The position numbers and the translations under genes are program-made. DNA of 15,999 bases from assembly GCA_022758985.1 (NCBI GenBank), contig JAEMQC010000065.1, forward strand, positions 1 to 15,999, given 5' to 3'. This document shows positions 7,173-15,999 of the stretch, piece after piece (positions within the stretch are counted from its first letter, which is position 1; every line of letters begins with the position of its first letter). The DNA comes from Campylobacteraceae bacterium. GTDB lineage: Bacteria > Campylobacterota > Campylobacteria > Campylobacterales > UBA6016. The notes under the pieces are model-generated. The model did no database searches, had not been told where the DNA came from, and saw only the letters and a list, made by a program, of their open reading frames with translations.

Positions 7173-8039
7173 TTAGAAACTTGCTTTTACGGTTTTGCCT
7201 ATATCTGCAGGTGAGCGAACGACTCTTACGCCTGCCGCCTCAAGCGCCGCCATTTTTTCCGCCGCAGTACCTGCGCCGCCTGATATGATAGCTCCTGCGT
7301 GCCCCATTCTTTTGCCAGCAGGTGCGCTTTGACCGGCGATAAATGCCGTAACCGGTTTTGTTACGTGTTCTTTGATGTATTTCGCCGCTTGTATCTCAAG
7401 GTCGCCGCCGATTTCGCCTATCATGGCGATGGCTTTTGTCTCTGGGTCGTTTTCGAACATTTCAAGAAGCTCAATATAGCTAAGCCCTATTATCGGGTCG
7501 CCGCCGATACCGACGGCCGTAGATATGCCAAGACCTTCGTTTACTATCTGGTTTGACGCTTCGTATGTCAGCGTTCCTGATTTTGATATAAGACCTACGT
7601 TGCCTTTTTTGAATATCATCCCAGGCATAATCCCGATTTTTGCCTCTTCGGGAGTAATTATACCCGGGCAGTTTGGACCTATTAGTTTTGCGCCCATTTT
7701 TGTCGCATATGGCTTGGCTATCATCATATCTTTTACCGGAGTGCCTTCCGTGATAGTTACGATTAGCTTGATGCCTGCTTCCGCAGCTTCCATGATGGCG
7801 TCAGCTACGAACATTGGAGGGACGAATATTAGCGATACGTCAGCGCCCGTTGCCGCTACTGCGTCTTTTACCGTGTTAAATACCGGCCTGTCTAGGTGCA
7901 TTTGGCCGCCTTTACCAGGGGTTACACCGCCCACTATGTTTGTGCCGTACTCCAGACATTGAGTGGCGTGAAACGTCCCCTCTTTGCCCGTAAAACCTTG
8001 AACTATAACTTTTGAATGTTTTCCGACTAGTATCGCCAT
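7173..8039 (-). CDS. sucD: Succinyl-CoA synthetase (ADP-forming), alpha subunit
   Basis: The 288-residue alpha subunit of succinyl-CoA synthetase, which links succinate, CoA and ATP to succinyl-CoA with SucC. The CoA-binding Rossmann part is seen in [17 protein letters not shown] near 11-27 and GGVTPGKGG at 37-45. The phosphorylated active-site histidine is H247 in [10 protein letters not shown], one residue from the E. coli position (H246). The C terminus, [13 protein letters not shown], is typical. The ATG is one base after the sucC stop, and a GGGGAG site lies inside the end of sucC, so the two are probably translated as a coupled pair. Length is normal and nothing is degraded. Confidence 0.97.
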   Translation of the reverse strand: MAILVGKHSKVIVQGFTGKEGTFHATQCLEYGTNIVGGVTPGKGGQMHLDRPVFNTVKDAVAATGADVSLIFVPPMFVADAIMEAAEAGIKLIVTITEGTPVKDMMIAKPYATKMGAKLIGPNCPGIITPEEAKIGIMPGMIFKKGNVGLISKSGTLTYEASNQIVNEGLGISTAVGIGGDPIIGLSYIELLEMFENDPETKAIAMIGEIGGDLEIQAAKYIKEHVTKPVTAFIAGQSAPAGKRMGHAGAIISGGAGTAAEKMAALEAAGVRVVRSPADIGKTVKASF

Positions 8040-8040
8040 A

Positions 8041-9213
8041 TTAAAACTCCCCCTTTGCCGCTTTTACCGCTTTTTTAGCGCCGTCGCTTAAGTTCTCGGC
8101 TGCTATTAGATTTGCTATATTTGAATTTTTGAGTATCTCTTTTGCTTCATCGGCGTTTGTACCGTCAAGCCTTACGATAACCGGTACGCTCACATCAACA
8201 AGTTTTGTAGCTTCGATAATACCGTTTGCTACACGATCGCATCTGACGATACCGCCGAAGATGTTTACGAATATCGCTTTTACGTTTTTGTCTTTCAAGA
8301 TAATCTCAAAACCTTTTGCAACAGTCTCCGCAGATGCGCCGCCACCAACGTCTAGGAAGTTTGCAGGCTCTCCGCCCTCGTGCTTTATGATATCCATAGT
8401 ACCCATCGCAAGACCCGCGCCGTTTACCATGCAACCGACGTTTCCGTCTAGTTTTACGTAGCTTAGACCGTATCTTGAAGCCTCTATCTCCGTCGGCTCC
8501 TCTTCGCTAAGGTCTCTAAGGGCTTCTATCTCAGGATGACGAGAAAGTGCATTGTCGTCAAAGCCCATTTTTGCATCAAGGGCTAAAAATTTGCCTTCTT
8601 CCGTCAAAATCAAAGGATTGATCTCTACGAGGTTTGCCTCTTTTTTGGTGTAGCACTCATAAAGCGCTTTTGCAAATTTGATAAACTCCGAGATCTGCTC
8701 GTTTGCAAGCCCTAGTTTAAACGCAAGCTCTCTACCGTGAAAACCTTGAAATCCTGTAGCAGGGTCGATTGCCACTTTGATGATTTTCTCAGGAGAGTGG
8801 TGGGCCACTTCTTCGATTTCCATCCCACCCTCTGTTGAGGCCATCATTACGTTTTGCTCTTTGCTTCTATCAAGAGTCATACCAAGGTAGTACTCTTTTT
8901 TGATTCTAGCGCCCTCTTCGATGTACACTTTTTGTACTAGTTTGCCCTCTGGTCCGGTTTGGTGGGTAACTAGCGTCATACCAAGTATTTGTTTTGTTAG
9001 TTCTTCGACTTCAAGGGTAGATTTGGCTAGTTTCACACCGCCGCCTTTGCCTCTTCCGCCTGCGTGGATTTGGGCTTTTACTACCCAAACGCTTCCGCCT
9101 AGCTCTTGCGCCGCTTCTCTAGCATCTTTCGGGTTTGATACGACTACGCCTTTGAGAACGGGAACACCGAACTCTTTGAAGATAGCCTTGGCTTGATACT
9201 CATGTATATTCAT
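8041..9213 (-). CDS. sucC: Succinyl-CoA synthetase (ADP-forming), beta subunit
   Basis: The 390-residue ATP-grasp beta subunit that binds the nucleotide and magnesium and, with SucD, makes or uses succinyl-CoA. It starts with [19 protein letters not shown], the standard beginning. The ATP-binding lysine and glycine loop lie at 46-59 ([14 protein letters not shown]). The metal ligands N199 (in VEINPL) and D213 (in [12 protein letters not shown]) fall at the same numbers as in E. coli. The C-terminal CoA-ligase domain includes [15 protein letters not shown]. The start at 9213 is preceded by AAAGGA; the gap to the fumC stop is 20 nt. It supplies succinyl-CoA to, or receives it from, the Oor complex encoded downstream. 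Confidence 0.97.
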   Translation of the reverse strand: MNIHEYQAKAIFKEFGVPVLKGVVVSNPKDAREAAQELGGSVWVVKAQIHAGGRGKGGGVKLAKSTLEVEELTKQILGMTLVTHQTGPEGKLVQKVYIEEGARIKKEYYLGMTLDRSKEQNVMMASTEGGMEIEEVAHHSPEKIIKVAIDPATGFQGFHGRELAFKLGLANEQISEFIKFAKALYECYTKKEANLVEINPLILTEEGKFLALDAKMGFDDNALSRHPEIEALRDLSEEEPTEIEASRYGLSYVKLDGNVGCMVNGAGLAMGTMDIIKHEGGEPANFLDVGGGASAETVAKGFEIILKDKNVKAIFVNIFGGIVRCDRVANGIIEATKLVDVSVPVIVRLDGTNADEAKEILKNSNIANLIAAENLSDGAKKAVKAAKGEF

Positions 9214-9233
9214 CTTTTATCTATCCTTTGACT

Positions 9234-10622
9234 TTAAGATTTATTTGTCATAGCAAGTGGCACTACCCACTCGTCAAATTGCTCGGAAGTGACAAGCCCT
9301 AGAGCCACCGCCTCTTCTTTTAGGGTGGAACCGTTTTTATGCGCCGTTTTTGCAATTTTTGCAGCGTTTTCGTATCCAATGTGCGGATTTAGAGCCGTGA
9401 CTAGCATTAACGAGTCGTTTAGATACGCCGTGATTTTTTCTACGTTTGGTTCGATACCTATGGCGCAGTTGTCGGCAAAGCTCACCATCGAGTCGGAGAG
9501 CAGTCTGATTGATTGCAGTACGTTGTAGATGATTACCGGTTTGAATACGTTTAGCTCAAAGTTGCCTTGACTTGCTGCAAAACCTACCGCCGCATCATTG
9601 CCCATTACTTGGCAGGCTACCATTGTCATAGCTTCCGACTGTGTAGGGTTTACTTTGCCCGGCATAATAGAGCTTCCAGGCTCGTTTTCAGGGATTGTTA
9701 GCTCGCCTAGACCGCATCTAGGACCCGACGCCAACCATCTGATGTCGTTTGCTATTTTCATCAGGTTTGCCGCTAGACCTTTGAGTGAGCCGTGAAGAGA
9801 AGTTAGGGCGTCGTGGCTTGTAAGGGCGTGAAATTTATTCGGGGCACTCACAAATCTTTTGCCGGTTATCTCGCTGATTTTTTTTGCCGCAGTTTCTGAA
9901 AGCTTTGGATGAGCGTTTAGCCCAGTACCTACAGCCGTGCCGCCTATCGCAAGCTCACGCACAAACTCTAGGTTTGCCTTGATTTGCGCTTCAGAGTTTT
10001 CTAGCATAGCCACATATCCACTAAACTCTTGCCCAAGCGTAAGAGGTGTAGCGTCTTGAAGATGGGTTCTACCGATTTTTACAATGTTGTCAAACGCCGC
10101 CATCTTCTCGGTTAGCACTTTTTTGAGGTGGTTAAGAGAGATTAAAAGCTTATCCTCTACTTCAACTACGGTTGCTATATGCATCGCCGTCGGGAAAGTG
10201 TCGTTTGAGCTTTGCGACATATTGACATGGTCGTTTGGATGTATCACTTTTTCTTTTGTGTAGTCAAGACCCATGTTTTGCATAGCTCTATGTGCTATTA
10301 CTTCATTCATATTCATATTTGTTTGTGTGCCGCTACCCGTTTGCCAAATGGAGAGTGGAAATGCGCCCTCCAGCTTGCCTTCCATGATCTCGTCGCACGC
10401 TTTTACAATTGCCTCTTTTTTTGTCTCATCCAACTTGCCAAGCTCATAATTTGTAAGAGCCAAAGCTTTTTTGAGTACCGCAAATGCGCTGATTAGCTCA
10501 AAAGGCATTTTCTCGGTGCCTATTTTGAAGTTCTCAAGGCTTCTTTGTGTTTGGGCTCCCCATATCGCATCCATTGGAACGCGCACTTCGCCCATCGTAT
10601 CTTTTTCTATTCTATATTCCAT
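9234..10622 (-). CDS. fumC: Fumarate hydratase, class II
   Basis: An iron-independent, homotetrameric class II fumarase (462 residues) that interconverts fumarate and malate. The aspartase/fumarase signature [11 protein letters not shown] begins at G316. The catalytic serine S318 has the same number as in E. coli FumC, and the histidine H187 in [10 protein letters not shown] differs by one. [14 protein letters not shown] at 95-108 and [11 protein letters not shown] at 136-146 complete the active site. The ATG is one base after the mdh stop with AAGGGG upstream, so it is probably coupled to mdh, the next enzyme in the pathway. Class II enzymes tolerate oxygen, unlike the Fe-S class I fumarases. 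Aspartase is less likely given the strong fumarase-type motifs and its place in a TCA block. Confidence 0.96.
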   Translation of the reverse strand: MEYRIEKDTMGEVRVPMDAIWGAQTQRSLENFKIGTEKMPFELISAFAVLKKALALTNYELGKLDETKKEAIVKACDEIMEGKLEGAFPLSIWQTGSGTQTNMNMNEVIAHRAMQNMGLDYTKEKVIHPNDHVNMSQSSNDTFPTAMHIATVVEVEDKLLISLNHLKKVLTEKMAAFDNIVKIGRTHLQDATPLTLGQEFSGYVAMLENSEAQIKANLEFVRELAIGGTAVGTGLNAHPKLSETAAKKISEITGKRFVSAPNKFHALTSHDALTSLHGSLKGLAANLMKIANDIRWLASGPRCGLGELTIPENEPGSSIMPGKVNPTQSEAMTMVACQVMGNDAAVGFAASQGNFELNVFKPVIIYNVLQSIRLLSDSMVSFADNCAIGIEPNVEKITAYLNDSLMLVTALNPHIGYENAAKIAKTAHKNGSTLKEEAVALGLVTSEQFDEWVVPLAMTNKS

Positions 10623-10623
10623 C

Positions 10624-11577
10624 TTATAGCCCCTTGAAGAAGTCTGCGTTTTCTAGTTTGTCGACAAGGCTTTGCACGCTTGCCACCGAACGATCGAATG
10701 CCTCTTTTTCGTCAGGCAGTAGATTTACCTCTATTACCTTCTCGGCACCCTTTGCACCTATCATGATAGGCACGCCGCTTACGATATTGCTATATCCGTA
10801 TTCGCCTTTCAGCATTACGGCGCAAGAGTGGATCTGCCTAGTGTCTCTCATTATCGCTTCTACCATCATAGCGGTAGATTTTGCCGGAGCGTAGTATGCG
10901 GAGCCTGTTTGTAGCAGCTCTACTATCTCTGCGCCGCCGTGCCTTGTGCGGTGAACTATCTCATCTATCTCTTCTGTGCTCAAAAGGTCGAATAAGCCAA
11001 CGCCGGCAACCGTAGAGTATCTTGGTAGCGGCACCATGTCATCCCCGTGTCCACCCATAACGGAGGCTCTTATCTGGCCTGCACCGTATCCTAGTTTTTG
11101 CTGGATGAAGCTTGCCATTCTGGCCGCATCAAGTATTCCTGCCATTCCGAGCACTCTGCTTCTGTCAAAACCGGTTGTCCTAACCGCAGTATATACCATC
11201 GCATCAAGTGGATTTGATACTACTATTATCGTAGCGTTTGGGGCGTGTTCTTTGATGTCGAGGCAGATATTTTTCATAATCTCGGCATTAATGAAAAGCA
11301 GATCATCCCTGCTCATACCCGGTTTTCTAGGGCTTCCAGCAGTGACAACTACTATGTCGCTTCCCGCTATATCTTCAGGCTTAACGGCTGCCTTTACGAC
11401 CGTATGACTTCTTGCCGCTTGCGCCGCTTGGCTCATATCAAGCGCTCTGCCTTTTGCGACGTCTATTTTGTTGTCTCTCATCCATATTTCATGGCATACG
11501 CCGTTCATGGCAAGAATAAATGCGATTGTGGAGCCAACATTCCCGGCTCCGATGATTGTTACTTTTCTACCTTCCAT
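10624..11577 (-). CDS. mdh: NAD-dependent malate dehydrogenase (LDH-like type)
   Basis: A 317-residue malate dehydrogenase of the LDH-like group, interconverting malate and oxaloacetate. The dinucleotide fold is marked by GAGNVG at 10-15, and an acidic residue (D35) at the end of the second strand favours NAD over NADP. The substrate arginines are R84 and R90 in [11 protein letters not shown] and R153 in LDAARM; an Arg rather than Gln at the loop position selects malate over lactate. N122, D150 and H177 (in GGHGDDMVP) form the rest of the active site. The start at 11577 has AAAAGG nine bases upstream. A 109-nt gap with a hairpin separates it from icd, so it may also be read from a promoter in that gap. 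Confidence 0.95.
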   Translation of the reverse strand: MEGRKVTIIGAGNVGSTIAFILAMNGVCHEIWMRDNKIDVAKGRALDMSQAAQAARSHTVVKAAVKPEDIAGSDIVVVTAGSPRKPGMSRDDLLFINAEIMKNICLDIKEHAPNATIIVVSNPLDAMVYTAVRTTGFDRSRVLGMAGILDAARMASFIQQKLGYGAGQIRASVMGGHGDDMVPLPRYSTVAGVGLFDLLSTEEIDEIVHRTRHGGAEIVELLQTGSAYYAPAKSTAMMVEAIMRDTRQIHSCAVMLKGEYGYSNIVSGVPIMIGAKGAEKVIEVNLLPDEKEAFDRSVASVQSLVDKLENADFFKGL

Positions 11578-11659
11578 CTCTCAGCGCCTTTTCAAAGTTA
11601 TAGTTCGTTTCTTTGGTCTAAAGTTTCTATCAAAACTTTACACGAAAAAACTTAGTTTG

Positions 11660-11680
11660 ACCGCTCCAAAAAGGAGCGGT
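11660..11680 (-). terminator. Hairpin after icd, possible weak terminator or attenuator
   Basis: A perfect eight-base-pair GC-rich stem, ACCGCTCC and GGAGCGGT, with a five-T loop in the transcribed strand, lies six bases after the icd stop. The nearest T tract (11644-11650) begins nine bases after the stem rather than directly, so termination may be partial. It could also protect the 3' end of icd mRNA. It separates icd from the mdh-fumC-sucCD-oor run. Confidence 0.5.
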
Positions 11681-11686
11681 ATTATG

Positions 11687-13930
<2,244 letters not shown>

Positions 13931-13945
13931 CTAATTTGCTTTACG

Positions 13946-13951
13946 AGTATA
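13946..13951 (-). promoter_or_regulatory. Candidate sigma-70 -10 box for icd
   Basis: TATACT on the minus strand matches five of six TATAAT bases and lies 30 nt before the icd start, allowing a short leader that still contains the ribosome site. No convincing -35 box is seen, as is usual in this group; a T-rich stretch lies further upstream. GTTACA directly precedes the box. Confidence 0.5.
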
Positions 13952-14021
13952 ATTGTAACAGTTTTTTTAGACATAGAGATTAAGTGAATCAAAAAAACAC
14001 ACTAAAGCTTCTGAAAATGAA

Positions 14022-14972
14022 TTATCTGTTACTTTTTTTCACATCATTAATATTTGACTTATGTTCAGTGTAACTATTTGAAAAGTTATGCCTACCTTCT
14101 TTGCTCTTCATGAAGTAAAGAAAATCAGTGCTTGCAGGGCTAAAAGCAGCTTCAAGCGCTTCCCTTGACGGGTTGCAAACTGGATATGGAGGAAGCCCTC
14201 TATTTTTATAGGTATTGTAGCTGCTATCATCCTCTCTGATTCTTTGTGGTGTTACTTTTTGGTGGCTGTATATTCCGTAGTTTAGGGTGCCATCCATCTG
14301 CAGAGGCATGCCTATTTTTAACCTATTGTAGATTACGGAGGCGACTAGTGGCATTTCCTCTTTGCTTGCCGCCTCTTTTTCTATAATCGAGGCTATTACC
14401 ACTTTTTTCTCAAGCTCCTCTTTTGAGATTTTTTTTTGCTCTCTTAACTCTTCAAACTTTTTTTGGGAGAATTCGAATATCTCGTTTATCACCGCCTCTT
14501 CGTTGCTTCCTATCATAAGGCTATACGTCTCCGGCCATAGCGCACCTTCCGGCGAACTAGTTTTCTTATAATAGGCCGATTTTAACTTATCAAGAGAGAG
14601 AGACTCTTTTTTTGCCAGATTTCTAAGAAACATCTCTGTCGTCTCTCCGGGTATCAACGTGATGTTCATGCTTTGTTGTTTGCCTTTGTTGATAGCCTTT
14701 AAAAGCTCAAGCCTGTTCTTTACGCCCTCTAGCGAGATATTGCCGCTTTTTGCTCCGCCTAGTATTTTTAATACAATCGTATCCAGCACATTTACGCTTA
14801 TTCCGATTTTTTCAATTGACTCTAGCGCTTTTTGGTTTGAGCCTTTTTCTATTTTTATCGACGTGGGCAGTTTTATCGATTCGTTTAGGTATATAAAAGC
14901 GTATACAAAGAGAGCCACCAAAAGCAGAAGTAGCCCCAAAACGATTTTTAAAAGCGCAGTTAGTAATTTCAT
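14022..14972 (-). CDS. mltG: Endolytic murein transglycosylase MltG (YceG-like)
   Basis: A 316-residue inner-membrane lytic transglycosylase that cuts nascent peptidoglycan strands and helps set glycan length. A single N-terminal membrane segment (about 5-29, LLLLLVALFVYAFIYL) anchors it, with the rest periplasmic. A LysM-like region (residues 35-110) precedes the catalytic YceG domain. The motif VIASIIEKEAA at 172-182 holds the glutamate, probably E178, that corresponds to E218 of E. coli MltG. NRLKIGMPLQMDGTLNYG at 196-213, SYNTYKNRGLPPYP at 231-244 and the HNFSNSYTEH ending are all typical. I choose the ATG at 14972; a TTG two codons upstream is also possible, and neither has a strong ribosome site. 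It is separated by 106 nt from icd and divergent from the GGDEF-EAL gene. Confidence 0.93.
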   Translation of the reverse strand: MKLLTALLKIVLGLLLLLVALFVYAFIYLNESIKLPTSIKIEKGSNQKALESIEKIGISVNVLDTIVLKILGGAKSGNISLEGVKNRLELLKAINKGKQQSMNITLIPGETTEMFLRNLAKKESLSLDKLKSAYYKKTSSPEGALWPETYSLMIGSNEEAVINEIFEFSQKKFEELREQKKISKEELEKKVVIASIIEKEAASKEEMPLVASVIYNRLKIGMPLQMDGTLNYGIYSHQKVTPQRIREDDSSYNTYKNRGLPPYPVCNPSREALEAAFSPASTDFLYFMKSKEGRHNFSNSYTEHKSNINDVKKSNR

Positions 14973-15143
14973 ACTCAAATTCTAGTACAGAGCGTATTTA
15001 AAGAGGGTTAAATCGGCTTTACCGAGGTATCCGTATTTTTTCAGTTTGAAATGGGGGCTGATATTTGGGCAAAAAAGCGACAAGTTTGTAACCTGTGTGT
15101 AACATGTTTTTCGTAACATAAAAATAAAAAAAGAGCATAAAAT
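14973..15143. other. Divergent intergenic region with three GTAAC elements
   Basis: About 170 nt between mltG and the GGDEF-EAL gene, which are transcribed away from each other. It must hold at least the promoter of the + strand gene. TGTAAC occurs at 15087-15092 and 15098-15103, eleven bases apart, and CGTAAC at 15112-15117, followed by an A-rich stretch up to the probable ribosome site at 15129-15135. I see no clear -10 box for mltG and no credible gene. Confidence 0.4.
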
Positions 15144-15999
15144 TTGCCGCTTCAAATATCCTCGGGTCTTCGAACATTTTTTTATCTCTGCTTGCTGTAT
15201 ATAATAGGCGTAATAGTACAGGGATACATACTTTACGTTTACGACAGCAGCGTCTGGTTTGCCATTAAGACGTCGGCGTTCTATCTTATTTTGGTGATGC
15301 CTGTTATCTATTTTTCTATCAAAAACGCAAACAGGAACAAAAAAGAGTTTATTAGGCAGTTCATGGTCGATCAATTGACGGGACTAGCAAATAGGTTTGC
15401 TATGATACAGGAGGTAAGAGACAAGAAGCCGTATGCGCTTATGCTTATAAATCTAGACTCCTTTAGGGAGTTTAACGATTTTTATGGACACAAAGTCGGA
15501 GATAGCGTTCTTCGTCAAATAGCACTTAGACTCTCCGGTTTTATTAAGAACGGAAACTCGGACATGGCGCACAAAGTCAAGCTGTTTAAGCTTCATGCGG
15601 ACGAGTTTGGCATTGTGTTCAAAAATAGAATATCGAGAGAGGAGCTTGAAATTATATCGGAGATGGTGCTGCAGCACATTGCGTCTACACCGCTAGTCGT
15701 AGACGGTCACGACGTACCTATGAACGCTACGATAGGAATTGCTTGCATGGACGAAAATGTAGATGCGAACGGCGGACAGTACCTTATGACCGCTTCAAAC
15801 GTAGCGCTAAGGCAGGCAAAAAACGCCAAAAAGCCGTTTATGTTTTATGATAACTCCATGAAGATAGAGCGCCGATACGAACAAAATATTATCTGGATCA
15901 AAAAACTAAAAACCGCCATAGCTAATAATAAAATAGTGCCGTACTATCAGCCTATTCTTAACAACAAAAGCAAAAAGATAGAAAAGTATGAGTGCCTGG
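15144..15999 (+). CDS. Membrane-anchored GGDEF-EAL protein, 3' end outside window, degenerate GGDEF
   Basis: An open frame from an in-frame TAA at 15138 to the window end, 285 codons visible. The only start covering the membrane part is TTG at 15144, with AAAGAG eight bases upstream. Two hydrophobic helices, about 12-32 and 40-59, form a hairpin anchor. A diguanylate-cyclase-type domain follows, beginning DQLTGLANR at 76-84, with INLDSFREFNDFYGHKVGD at 102-120. The signature is HADEF (151-155) instead of GGDEF, and the first metal aspartate is replaced by Asn (N103), so cyclase activity is unlikely and no RxxD inhibitory site is seen. The EAL domain begins with AIANNKIVPYYQPI and reaches YECL, the ECL variant of the EAL motif, at the window edge. 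It is probably a cyclic-di-GMP phosphodiesterase or binder; the decisive EAL residues lie outside. Confidence 0.85.
   Translation, partial: MPLQISSGLRTFFYLCLLYIIGVIVQGYILYVYDSSVWFAIKTSAFYLILVMPVIYFSIKNANRNKKEFIRQFMVDQLTGLANRFAMIQEVRDKKPYALMLINLDSFREFNDFYGHKVGDSVLRQIALRLSGFIKNGNSDMAHKVKLFKLHADEFGIVFKNRISREELEIISEMVLQHIASTPLVVDGHDVPMNATIGIACMDENVDANGGQYLMTASNVALRQAKNAKKPFMFYDNSMKIERRYEQNIIWIKKLKTAIANNKIVPYYQPILNNKSKKIEKYECL

Noticed and set aside
7106..7288. + strand frame running from the sucD-oorD gap into sucD
   Set aside because: It is largely antisense to the conserved C terminus of sucD and its product resembles nothing known.
11597..11602. TATAAC as a -10 box for mdh
   Set aside because: The transcript would start inside or at the ribosome site of mdh, leaving almost no leader, so it is unlikely to be the functional promoter.
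13988..14021. Terminator for mltG ahead of a T run of seven
   Set aside because: No stable stem precedes the T run; only AAGCTT-type short pairing is present.
14982..15374. 130-codon minus-strand frame over the mltG/GGDEF divergent region
   Set aside because: Most of it is antisense to the membrane and early GGDEF part of the + strand gene, its composition is not protein-like, and it has no recognisable domain.
15453..15677. Minus-strand frame of 74 codons
   Set aside because: It is fully antisense to the GGDEF domain, whose motifs are clear on the + strand.

Overview
This window looks like ordinary chromosomal DNA from a member of the Campylobacterota (formerly Epsilonproteobacteria). It could be a Campylobacter-, Sulfurospirillum- or Sulfurimonas-like organism; I cannot fix the genus. 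The evidence is the four-subunit 2-oxoglutarate:acceptor oxidoreductase (oorDABC) clustered with sucCD, mdh and a monomeric NADP-type isocitrate dehydrogenase, a short MltG, a FlaG-type flagellar protein with a sigma-28-like promoter, and a GGDEF-EAL protein carrying an ECL-type motif. No tRNA, rRNA, CRISPR array, insertion sequence or phage gene is visible.

Left part (1-3925, mostly + strand): the 3' part of lepA, a 62-residue unknown protein convergent with it on the other strand, a DEAD-box RNA helicase with an Arg/Gly-rich tail, comF overlapping the helicase stop codon by one base, and a FlaG-family gene with its own likely promoter.

Central part (3932-13915, all - strand): a ten-kilobase block of central carbon metabolism. 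In transcription order it is icd, mdh, fumC, sucC, sucD, oorD, oorA, oorB, oorC. From mdh onward the order follows the reductive direction of the TCA cycle: oxaloacetate to malate, malate to fumarate, succinate to succinyl-CoA, then to 2-oxoglutarate. icd, the next reductive step, sits upstream of mdh. Fumarate reductase/succinate dehydrogenase and any citrate-cleaving enzyme are not in the window, so the block alone cannot tell oxidative from reductive use. Most junctions are tight (1-20 nt). Two are not: a 109-nt icd-mdh gap with a strong hairpin, and a 299-nt AT-rich sucD-oorD gap with two stem-loops and two short same-frame ORFs of unknown meaning.

Right part (13916-15999): mltG (- strand), then a divergent + strand gene cut by the window end. 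That gene encodes a membrane-anchored GGDEF-EAL protein with a degenerate cyclase site and a probable TTG start. The divergent region carries three spaced GTAAC elements.

I found no convincing new multi-gene system. The most worthwhile items are the sucD-oorD leader region, the GTAAC repeats upstream of the GGDEF-EAL gene, the small protein next to lepA, and the metabolically ordered TCA block.
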